Shown here: positions 17,196 through 23,976 of the stretch, one piece after another
Layout of the letters: the number at the start of each line of letters is the position of its first letter
Position numbering within the stretch: position 1 is the stretch's first letter
Source of the DNA: Hymenobacter translucens
GTDB lineage: Bacteria > Bacteroidota > Bacteroidia > Cytophagales > Hymenobacteraceae
Direction of reading: 5' to 3'
Assembly (NCBI RefSeq): GCF_020685205.1
Contig: NZ_JAJERB010000003.1
Location: 1 to 64,000, forward strand
Length of the DNA: 64,000 nucleotides
Notes under the pieces: model-generated
Seen by the model: the letters and a program-made list of their open reading frames with translations, nothing else
What the model was told of the DNA's origin: nothing
Databases searched by the model: none
Made by a program: the position numbers and the translations under genes

Positions 17196-18326
17196 ATGCC
17201 GGCCGTCAGCTCCGACGATTCCCTGTTCCACGAAGTTGCCCTCACTCTCTTTCCCGGCATCGGCCCCCAGCTGACCCGCCAGCTGATGAGCTACCTGGGC
17301 TCGGCCAAGGCCGTGCTGATGGCCCCGCCCGGCCGCCTGCACAAGGTTCCGGGCGTGGGCGCGGCCACCATAGCGGCGCTGAGTAGTGGCCGGAGCGCGG
17401 CGTTTACGCAGGCCGAGGCTACCCTGCGCCGGGCCGAAACGGAGGGTGTGCAGCTGCTTTTTTACACCAGCAAGGCCTATCCCCGCCGCCTCAAGCTCTT
17501 GCCCGACGCGCCGGTGCTGCTGTACTACCAGGGCACGGCCGACCTCAACCACGACAAAACCCTGGCGCTGGTCGGCACCCGGCAGGCCACTGACTACGGC
17601 CGCGACCAGACCGAGCGGCTGGTGAAAGGGCTGGTGCCCCACAATCCCCTCGTGGTAAGCGGGCTGGCTTATGGCATCGACATCATGGCCCACCGCGCCG
17701 CTTTGCAGGAAGGCCTGAGCACGATTGGCGTCATGGCCACCGGACTCGACGTCATCTACCCGCACGCCCACCGAAAAACGGCCGAAAAGATGCTTACTCA
17801 GGGCGGACTGCTGACCGAGTTTCCGTTCGGGACCCAGCCCGACAAATACAACTTCCCGGCCCGTAATAGAATTATTGCCGGCCTGTCCGACGGCACCGTA
17901 GTGGTAGAAGCGGCGCTGAAGGGCGGGGCCCTGATTACGGCTGAGCTGGCCCTGAGCTACGACCGCGACGTGCTGGCCGTGCCCGGCAACCTGGGCTCGG
18001 CTGCTTCCGAGGGCTGCAACGCCCTGATCAAGACCAACAAGGCCGCCCTGTACATGGAGCCCCGCGACGTGGAGGAGCTGCTGAACTGGGACGCCGCCCT
18101 GCACCAGAGCGGCAAGTTCCGTCCCGCGCCCGCCTATGACCCGGCCGACTTTACCGAACCCGAGTTTCAGCTGATTGAAGTACTGGCAGCAGCCCGGGAA
18201 GAGCTGATGGACAACCTGAGCTGGAAAACCCAGCTGCCCGTCAACCAGGTGGCTTCCCTCCTGCTAGGCCTGGAGTTTCGGGGCGTGGTGAGGTCGTTGC
18301 CGGGGAAGAAGTTTGTGTTGGTTTAG
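17196..18326 (+). CDS. dprA: DNA-processing protein DprA
   Basis: DprA protects incoming single-stranded DNA during natural transformation and loads RecA on it. The 376-residue protein has an N-terminal helix-hairpin-helix/SAM-like part (LFPGIGPQLTRQLM, VPGVGAATIAAL). A Rossmann-like DprA core follows: LVGTRQATDYG, VVSGLAYGIDIMAHRAAL, GVMATGLDVIYPHAHRKTA, FPARNRIIAGLSDG. The C-terminal winged helix (residues about 315-376, DNLSWKTQLPVNQVASLLLG) is also present. The ATG at 17196 fits the family; an upstream in-frame start a few codons earlier is possible. It is followed by two GldM-like genes on the same strand, the first 35 bases away. Confidence 0.95.
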   Translation: MPAVSSDDSLFHEVALTLFPGIGPQLTRQLMSYLGSAKAVLMAPPGRLHKVPGVGAATIAALSSGRSAAFTQAEATLRRAETEGVQLLFYTSKAYPRRLKLLPDAPVLLYYQGTADLNHDKTLALVGTRQATDYGRDQTERLVKGLVPHNPLVVSGLAYGIDIMAHRAALQEGLSTIGVMATGLDVIYPHAHRKTAEKMLTQGGLLTEFPFGTQPDKYNFPARNRIIAGLSDGTVVVEAALKGGALITAELALSYDRDVLAVPGNLGSAASEGCNALIKTNKAALYMEPRDVEELLNWDAALHQSGKFRPAPAYDPADFTEPEFQLIEVLAAAREELMDNLSWKTQLPVNQVASLLLGLEFRGVVRSLPGKKFVLV

Positions 18327-18361
18327 CGTAGCTTGCGAAGCTTCAGCTAACCTTTCTTTTC

Positions 18362-19354
18362 ATGATCAAACGCAGCAGCCTGTTCCTGCTGGTGCTGGTG
18401 TTGGGCGCACTGGCCGCCGGCTACGCCTATTACCGGCAGCACGCCACCCGGGCCGAAACGCTGACCAGCTTCGCGGAACTGGACGCCCGGCTTAGCCACC
18501 TCAACCAGCGCACCGCGGCGGAGGCCTCGGCCACCGTGGGCAGGATCCGTACGAACGTGTGCTACAATATGAATCAAGCACGGGATGTGGCCGTTTTGGC
18601 TACCAGTGAGCAGATTCAGGCCCGAACCCAGGCGGTACGGGATACCATCGGCTCGATTCGGAAACGCCTGCTGGCTTCTACCGATAACCAGGCCGGGGCT
18701 CCCCTGCGCCACCTGGATAAGTCAGGAGCAGTTACCGAATACCTGCAGCCGGAAGCCGGCACGGGCCCGGTAGGCCGGCTCAGCCAGCAGCTGACGGACT
18801 ATTGGAAATTCATCAAGAAGTTTGCTCCCGGCATCCCGAACCTTACCGCCCCGATTCCCGAGACGCCCGGCAGCCGCAACCCGGATCCTGACAAGTGGTT
18901 TGGTCAGTATTACTTTAACGACGCCCCTGTGGCCGTGGCCCTGGCGAACCTCAGCCATCTGGAAGCCCAGGTGTCGCGGTTCGAACGCGATGCCCTGGCG
19001 CATCAGGCCGAGAAAGTGGGCTTCTCGGTAATCCGATTCACTAAAATCGGTGCTATGGCCATGCCGGAGTCGAACACGGTGCCCCCCGGCGCAGTGTACC
19101 GGGCCAAGCTCTTCATGACGACCTCCGCCTCGACGTGCGAGCTTCCCCGCCTGATCAGCGCAAACGGCAAAGCAGTACCCGTAGACCCATTTCGATTTGG
19201 ACTGGTGGAACTGCCCGTGTCCACCCAGCGTCCCGGCGACCCCGACACGCTCCGAGCCCGGTGGCAGGGCGCCCTTGTCATCGAAAATAACGGACGGGAC
19301 ACGACCCTGCGCCTGACGGTTCCCTACCTTATCGTTAAAAAATCCGCCCTATGA
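18362..19354 (+). CDS. GldM N-domain-like membrane-anchored protein (copy 1)
   Basis: The 330-residue protein has one N-terminal membrane helix (residues 5-24) and a large periplasmic part. Residues about 30-120 are helical (ATVGRIRTNVCYNMNQA, QARTQAVRDTIGSIRKRLL). The second half matches the layout of the GldM periplasmic domain: DAPVAVALANLSHLEAQVSR (GldM has a helix of the type 'PVVAALA.LTKLQ'), FTKIGAMAMPESNTV at 226-240, VYRAKLFM, then small strands ending LRLTVPYLIV. GldM is the rotor shaft of the gliding/T9SS motor; this protein lacks its later Ig-like domains and the charged residue in the membrane helix. Homology is inferred from pattern. It overlaps the next gene by 4 bases (ATGA). 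Confidence 0.6.
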   Translation: MIKRSSLFLLVLVLGALAAGYAYYRQHATRAETLTSFAELDARLSHLNQRTAAEASATVGRIRTNVCYNMNQARDVAVLATSEQIQARTQAVRDTIGSIRKRLLASTDNQAGAPLRHLDKSGAVTEYLQPEAGTGPVGRLSQQLTDYWKFIKKFAPGIPNLTAPIPETPGSRNPDPDKWFGQYYFNDAPVAVALANLSHLEAQVSRFERDALAHQAEKVGFSVIRFTKIGAMAMPESNTVPPGAVYRAKLFMTTSASTCELPRLISANGKAVPVDPFRFGLVELPVSTQRPGDPDTLRARWQGALVIENNGRDTTLRLTVPYLIVKKSAL

Positions 19355-20292
19355 GCCGGTCAACCAAGCTTGTGCTAGTTTTTCTGCTGGTCGCCCTGGT
19401 CGCCGGGGGCTACAGCTACTACCGGCAGCAAACGCAGCAGCAAAGCCGCTGGATCCAGCTGCAGCAACTGGAGGGTTCGATTCTCGATCTGAATGAGCAC
19501 CTGGGCAAGGCCGCCGAGGATAAAGTCAAAAACATTCAAAGGCAGATCGAGCGGAACGGCAACCAGCCCGCTGAACTCGCCGTGCTCCAGACCAGTCAAC
19601 AGGTCCGGGACCGCACGCGAGTTGTGGTCGACACGCTGCGCATGCTGCGCGAAGTGCTGCTCCAGAAAACCGGCAATGCCAACGGGGCCCCCTTTCTTAC
19701 TCACCCCAACGAAAGCGCAACGGTAGCGCAGGTGATGGGCGGCAGCGACCAACCCGGGCGGGCCGCCCGGCTTCAGCAGCAGCTGATGGCCTACGCTACC
19801 TACATTCGCCCGCTGGTCGGGTCCGGCCCGGCTGCTGGTCAGCCAGCCGACAAGTGGGCTGCAACCACCTCTTTCGGCTCAACACCGGTGGCAATTGCCC
19901 TGGCCCGGCTGACGCAACTAGAGAATGAGTTGTTGTCCTACCATGCGGCCGCGCTGAACACGCTGTCCGGGCGGGTGGTAGCAAGTAATCTGACAACCCG
20001 GATGGTGCCCATGGCAGCTGCCGAATCAAACGTGGTGGCGTACGGCTCCACCTACAAAGCCCGGCTCGGGCTGGTCAGTGTGCTCTCCAACCCCACCATG
20101 ACCATGACGGCAAACGGCCGGCCCGTGCCGGTCACGCCCGAGGGCTACGGCGAGGTGCAGTTTGTAGTGCCCGCGCAGAAAGGCCGCGGAGCAGTGCAGC
20201 CCGCCTACTGGACGGGCACCATCACGGTGAAAATCTCCGGGCGCGACTCCACCTTCCAGGTGAAGGTGCCCTACCGGATTGCCGGGCGCTAG
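19351..20292 (+). CDS. GldM N-domain-like membrane-anchored protein (copy 2)
   Basis: This 313-residue paralogue of the preceding gene has the same plan: a membrane helix at residues 6-24 (LVLVFLLVALVAGGYSYYRQQ), a helical region (SSILDLNEH-type and QVRDRTRVVVDTLRMLREVLL), a disordered bridge, then TPVAIALARLTQLENELLSYH, VPMAAAESNVVAYGSTYKARL and a terminal STFQVKVPYRI. The shared YAYYRQ/YSYYRQ after the helix and the PESN/AESN motif show duplication. Its start overlaps the previous stop (ATGA), so translation is coupled and the two may form a heteromer. The role is unknown; a periplasmic structural part is likely. Confidence 0.6.
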   Translation: MSRSTKLVLVFLLVALVAGGYSYYRQQTQQQSRWIQLQQLEGSILDLNEHLGKAAEDKVKNIQRQIERNGNQPAELAVLQTSQQVRDRTRVVVDTLRMLREVLLQKTGNANGAPFLTHPNESATVAQVMGGSDQPGRAARLQQQLMAYATYIRPLVGSGPAAGQPADKWAATTSFGSTPVAIALARLTQLENELLSYHAAALNTLSGRVVASNLTTRMVPMAAAESNVVAYGSTYKARLGLVSVLSNPTMTMTANGRPVPVTPEGYGEVQFVVPAQKGRGAVQPAYWTGTITVKISGRDSTFQVKVPYRIAGR

Positions 20293-20312
20293 TCCTCCAC
20301 GTATCAGCTGCC

Positions 20313-21125
20313 GTGCTCCTCTTCAACAACGACCTGCTGCCTGAAACCAAACTGTCTCTGCCCAACCGCGGCTGGGCCTACGGCGACGGATTCTTTGAAA
20401 CGCTGGTTTTCAGCCACGGCCGCCTGCGCTACGGGGCCGACCACCTCGCCCGCATGCAGCAGGCTGCCGCCGCGCTTTACCTGACCTTACCGCCCACCCT
20501 GGCTTCCGTTGCGATGCTGGAAGCCACGCTGGGGCAGCTGGTGGTGGCCAACAGTCTACCCGCGGCCCGGCTACGGCTGCAGCTCTGGCGCAGCGGCGGA
20601 GGCCGCTACTCGCCCCTCACCGACCGCGCCGACTGGCTGGCCACAGCGGAGGGTTTCGAGCCGGAAGAAACGCCGGTGCTACGCGCCGACTTTGCCCGGG
20701 AGACGCACACACTGTTTTCTCCGCTCAGCTTCTGCAAAGGTCCCCAGGCCTGGCTTTACGTGCGGGCCGCCCACGAGCGGCAGCAGCGCGGACTTGACGA
20801 AATCATTCTGTGCGACGCGGCCGGGCACGTAGCCGAGGCCGGGGCCGCTGCCGTGTTCTGGGTGAAGCAGGACGTACTGTTTACTCCGGCGCTGGAAAGC
20901 GGCTGCGTAGCCGGTGTGCGCCGAACTCAGCTGCTGCGCTCGGCCCGCAGCCAGGGCGTTGAATGCCGGGAAGGGCTGTATCAAAAAGAAGAGTTGCTCG
21001 GTGCCGACGCCGTTTTCACGGCCAACGTGGCTGCTATCCGGCCCGTGCAACGAATAGAAAAAGTCGGTTTTGCGTCTGACCGGCACCCGATGATGCAGCT
21101 GTGGCGGGCAGCGCCGACGCGTTAA
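20313..21125 (+). CDS. Class IV pyridoxal-phosphate aminotransferase / aminodeoxychorismate lyase-like
   Basis: The 270-residue fold-type IV PLP enzyme has the N-terminal NRGWAYGDGFFETLVF, which is the conserved 'R-x-x-x-x-G-D-G-x-F-E-T' start. K142 (SFCKGPQ) is the likely Schiff-base lysine. The cofactor-binding strand DEIILCDAAGHVAEAGAAAVF has the conserved Glu, and SGCVAGVRRTQLL the phosphate-binding turn. It could be a PabC-type lyase, a D-amino-acid or a branched-chain aminotransferase; the sequence does not decide this. GTG at 20313 is the only start that keeps the first strand. It follows the GldM-like pair by 21 bases and may belong to the same transcript. The stop overlaps the convergent small gene. 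Confidence 0.82.
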   Translation: MLLFNNDLLPETKLSLPNRGWAYGDGFFETLVFSHGRLRYGADHLARMQQAAAALYLTLPPTLASVAMLEATLGQLVVANSLPAARLRLQLWRSGGGRYSPLTDRADWLATAEGFEPEETPVLRADFARETHTLFSPLSFCKGPQAWLYVRAAHERQQRGLDEIILCDAAGHVAEAGAAAVFWVKQDVLFTPALESGCVAGVRRTQLLRSARSQGVECREGLYQKEELLGADAVFTANVAAIRPVQRIEKVGFASDRHPMMQLWRAAPTR

Positions 21126-21343
21126 GAGGTGCCCGCCCCGGGCCGGCAGCGCATCCGCAGCCAGCTTTCCTCGTGCTCCCGCAGGTCCTGGGGCGTCACG
21201 TTGTTGACGCGCAGAATTTCTGCCAGGGGCTGCGCGCCCGCTTCCACCGCGTACAGGGCAATCCAGGCGCGATGCCGGCGGCTGAGGTGGACGGCCAGAA
21301 CAGACGAGCCCACCGCTGACGAAAAAACAACCGACCTCTTCAT
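21122..21343 (-). CDS. Small hypothetical protein
   Basis: The 73-residue frame has a mildly hydrophobic N-terminus (MKRSVVFSSAVGSSVLAV), a helix HRAWIALYAVEAGAQPLAEIL and a second helix VTPQDLREHEESWLRM. I do not recognise it, but the amphipathic helices and the normal codon bias make it more convincing than the frame on the opposite strand. Its stop overlaps the end of the aminotransferase by 4 bases. It could instead be untranslated sequence. Confidence 0.4.
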   Translation of the reverse strand: MKRSVVFSSAVGSSVLAVHLSRRHRAWIALYAVEAGAQPLAEILRVNNVTPQDLREHEESWLRMRCRPGAGTS

Positions 21344-21423
21344 ACGCGCGCAGGTTTATTTCACCTTCGACGCGCGCCCAAGCGTGTGGTTTAAAGGCAG
21401 CTGCGCTTTTTTCACCAGCCGGC

Positions 21424-22218
21424 CTACACCGCCACTGGGGCCTTGATGGCGGGGTGCGGGTCGTAGTTTTCCAGCTGAAAGTCCTCGAACCGGAAGCTGA
21501 AGATGTCGGTGACGGCCGGGTTCAGGCGCATCTGCGGCAGCGGGCGCGGCGTGCGGGTGAGCTGGAGCTCGGCCTGCTCGAGGTGGTTGCTGTAGAGGTG
21601 GGTGTCGCCGCCGGTCCAGATAAACTCGCCCGGCTGCAGGCCCGTTACCTGGGCCACCATCAGCGTGAGCAGAGCGTACGAGGCAATGTTGAACGGTACG
21701 CCCAGGAACACGTCGGCGGAGCGCTGGTAGAGCTGGCAGGAAAGCTTGCCCTCGGCTACGTAGAACTGAAACAGGGCGTGGCAGGGCATCAGCGCCATCT
21801 GGTCGAGCTCGGCCACGTTCCAGGCCGACACGAGGATGCGGCGGGAGTCGGGCGAGGTTTTCAGCTGGCGGATAACTTCGCTGATCTGGTCGACGTGGGT
21901 GCCATCGGGCCGGGGCCAGGACCGCCACTGCTTGCCGTACACCGGGCCCAGCTCCCCGTTTTCGTCGGCCCACTCGTCCCAGATGCGCACCCCGTGTTCT
22001 TTCAGGTAGCCGATGTTGGTGTCACCCTGCAGAAACCACAGCAGCTCGTGGATGATGCTTTTCAGGTGCACCTTCTTGGTGGTCACCAGCGGAAAGCCCT
22101 CCTGCAAATCAAAGCGCAGCTGGGGGCCGAAGATGCTGAGGGTGCCCGTGCCGGTGCGGTCGGTTTTGCGGGTGCCGTGGTCGAGAATCTGCCGAACGAG
22201 GTCGAGGTAGGATTTCAT
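21424..22218 (-). CDS. thyA: Thymidylate synthase
   Basis: The enzyme methylates dUMP to dTMP with methylene-tetrahydrofolate. From the ATG at 22218 the protein is 264 residues, the same as E. coli ThyA, with the nucleophile at C146 in [13 protein letters not shown]. Other signatures are [11 protein letters not shown], the phosphate-binding RRILVSAWN and [20 protein letters not shown], and [11 protein letters not shown]. The C-terminal PAIKAPVAV is complete. An upstream extension to 22293 is not family-like and overlaps the terminator of the next gene. No dfr gene is in view. Confidence 0.97.
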   Translation of the reverse strand: MKSYLDLVRQILDHGTRKTDRTGTGTLSIFGPQLRFDLQEGFPLVTTKKVHLKSIIHELLWFLQGDTNIGYLKEHGVRIWDEWADENGELGPVYGKQWRSWPRPDGTHVDQISEVIRQLKTSPDSRRILVSAWNVAELDQMALMPCHALFQFYVAEGKLSCQLYQRSADVFLGVPFNIASYALLTLMVAQVTGLQPGEFIWTGGDTHLYSNHLEQAELQLTRTPRPLPQMRLNPAVTDIFSFRFEDFQLENYDPHPAIKAPVAV

Positions 22219-22293
22219 ATGGAAGGCTGACAATGGCGGAGTCAAATGTACAAAGCCTACCAACGAGAGCAAGATTACGCGTGATGTGGGCAT

Positions 22294-22325
22294 GAAAAAG
22301 CCGCTCTCTTTCGGGGAGCGGCTCT
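22294..22325 (-). terminator. Rho-independent terminator of the HsdR_N-like gene
   Basis: An 8-bp stem (22299-22306 with 22316-22323) is followed on the minus strand by a T-run (22295-22299). It lies 17 bases beyond the stop at 22342. Confidence 0.75.
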
Positions 22326-22341
22326 TATGCCTGACTAAGTG

Positions 22342-23445
22342 CTACGCCTCAACCGGTTTAGCTTCATGCCGTTGAACTGCGGCCCGGATTCGTGGTGCCA
22401 AGCCATACAAGTCATCCAAAGAGCTTATATCAACCCGTTCCCCTCCTTCCACATCAAATAACGTCACGAACCGCTTGCTGCTGTTGAAATGCAGCCGGCA
22501 AATAGGCTTACGGTTGTTATCATCCAGCAGAATGCCGCAGTACGACTGTACATCCCGCATAATCACCCGGTTTACCGGAACAGTTTTGCGCAAAATGGCC
22601 CGTACAATCATGAAACCTTCCGTTTCCTCCATCGTGGTTTCAATATCCTTATCCTTTGCTTCCGCCGGCGGCGCAACGGTCTCCGGAGCAGGCATTGCGG
22701 CCAGCTCGTTGCTCAGGATTCCCTGCCCACTAGTGTCAACCATTGCTGACCGAAGTCGCATGGAAATCTTATCGTTCAGAAACTGCTGAAACGAACGATG
22801 CACGAGGATGCTGAACTGCTCTTTCAGCTTGGGCGTCAGCACTCCATCATATATCTGTTTCGAAATGAAGTGAATAAATTCGGTCGAAGGCTGAGCAAAC
22901 TGCTCGTCGAAGTACTTTTTGAAAGCACGCATGTACTTCAGGTTGTACGCGGCAAACAGCATGTCATCAATATTGAAAGCCGGCTTGCTCAACTTCTTGA
23001 TTTCAGCTACATCATTCTCATGGAAATTGAAAAGGTCAAACTCCATGAAAGGCCGCTCATCCATCTTATTGGGTTGCTCCAGGTCCGTAAACAGCTTATA
23101 GCTGATACCGTTTGTCAGCACGGCAATACGAGCTTCAGTCACATGGAAGTACCGAAAAAGCTGACTGGCGTGGTTTATACTCAGTTCGGCCCCAACATGC
23201 TTGCACTCGATGAGGATTATGGGTTTTCCATCCCGGACGATGGCATAATCAATCTTCTCCCCCTTCTTCGTGCCGATGTCACAGATAAACTCTGGTACCA
23301 CCTCCGTCGGGTCGAAAACGTTATATCCAAGCGCATTGATGAACGGCATTACTAGCGCATTCTTGGTCGCTTCCTCGGTTTGGATGTGAGAAATCTGCTT
23401 TTGCGCCCTTGACGCTAGATTGGTTAGCTGATCAATTAGGTCCAT
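22342..23445 (-). CDS. Orphan type I restriction HsdR N-terminal (PD-(D/E)xK) nuclease-like protein
   Basis: The 367-residue protein starts with the HsdR_N pattern: a helix with TEEATKNALVMPFINALGY, PEFICDIG, then D66 (GEKIDYAIV) and E80-x-K82 (IILIECKHVG). These form a PD-(D/E)xK-type metal site. The next part (AELSINHASQLFRYFHVTEA, AVLTNGISYKLFTDL) is the usual continuation. Residues about 160-367 contain no helicase motor. hsdM and hsdS are absent. It may be a stand-alone nuclease or a defence protein acting on modified or foreign DNA; some are only annotated as 'type I restriction endonuclease'. GC content is clearly below the neighbours, which suggests acquisition. It has its own terminator. 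Confidence 0.75.
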   Translation of the reverse strand: MDLIDQLTNLASRAQKQISHIQTEEATKNALVMPFINALGYNVFDPTEVVPEFICDIGTKKGEKIDYAIVRDGKPIILIECKHVGAELSINHASQLFRYFHVTEARIAVLTNGISYKLFTDLEQPNKMDERPFMEFDLFNFHENDVAEIKKLSKPAFNIDDMLFAAYNLKYMRAFKKYFDEQFAQPSTEFIHFISKQIYDGVLTPKLKEQFSILVHRSFQQFLNDKISMRLRSAMVDTSGQGILSNELAAMPAPETVAPPAEAKDKDIETTMEETEGFMIVRAILRKTVPVNRVIMRDVQSYCGILLDDNNRKPICRLHFNSSKRFVTLFDVEGGERVDISSLDDLYGLAPRIRAAVQRHEAKPVEA

Positions 23446-23504
23446 AGTCTTTGTTGTATTTTATTATGTTTTTAAATGTATGATTCTATTTCCAACAAGC
23501 AAAT

Positions 23505-23536
23505 AAAAAGCTCCGGCCTTTCGACCGGAGCTTTTC
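23505..23536. terminator. Bidirectional terminator downstream of the Cys-rich peptide gene
   Basis: An 8-bp stem (23509-23516 with 23525-23532) has AAAAA on the left and TTTT on the right. On the minus strand it ends the transcript of the gene at 23558-23812. Confidence 0.7.
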
Positions 23537-23557
23537 CAAATCAGATTTCCTGCCGGG

Positions 23558-23812
23558 CTACAGTGACTTCTGTACCGGCGTGGTAGCGGCCGGGGCAGCG
23601 GGCGTCACGGCAGCCGTGGAGGTCTTGGCACCTTTCTTCATGCAGCAGGACGGTGTGGCGGCGGTAGCGCCTTTTTCGGCGCAGGCGGCTTTCATTTCGG
23701 TGGAGCAGGCTTCTTTCTTGCCGGCTTTGGTGGCTTTACCGTCTTTCTCCCCGCTGGCGGCAGCGGTACCAACGAAAGCAAACAGGGCGAGGGCCAATAG
23801 GGCGTTTTTCAT
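23558..23812 (-). CDS. Small secreted Cys- and Lys-rich protein
   Basis: The 84-residue precursor has a signal peptide (MKNALLALALFAFVGTAAAS). The mature chain is Ala/Lys-rich with four cysteines as C-x7-C then CC: CSTEMKAACAEKG and PSCCMKKG, followed by an Ala/Thr/Pro tail. Such patterns suggest metal binding or disulfides in the periplasm; which, the sequence does not say. It is divergent from the MMPL/RND exporter, with a gap of about 165 bases that holds the exporter's promoter. No family name can be given. Confidence 0.65.
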   Translation of the reverse strand: MKNALLALALFAFVGTAAASGEKDGKATKAGKKEACSTEMKAACAEKGATAATPSCCMKKGAKTSTAAVTPAAPAATTPVQKSL

Positions 23813-23935
23813 GGGAAAAAGTCAGATAAGCTGGGGTGAAACAAAAGCCGCGGCGGCCGGGTTGGCTAATCCGCTGCCCTAAGGTACAAAGGACCGACAG
23901 ATTTTCAATTCGTGGATCCCCCACGAAGCCGGTCG

Positions 23936-23943
23936 TACTTTTG
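23936..23943 (+). promoter_or_regulatory. -7 promoter box for the MMPL/RND gene
   Basis: TACTTTTG matches TAnnTTTG. It lies 34 bases before the ATG at 23977 and inside the longer open frame, which argues for 23977 as the true start. Confidence 0.6.
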
Positions 23944-23976
23944 AAATCCCGCGCTGCCCGTTCCCGAACCGTCCTG

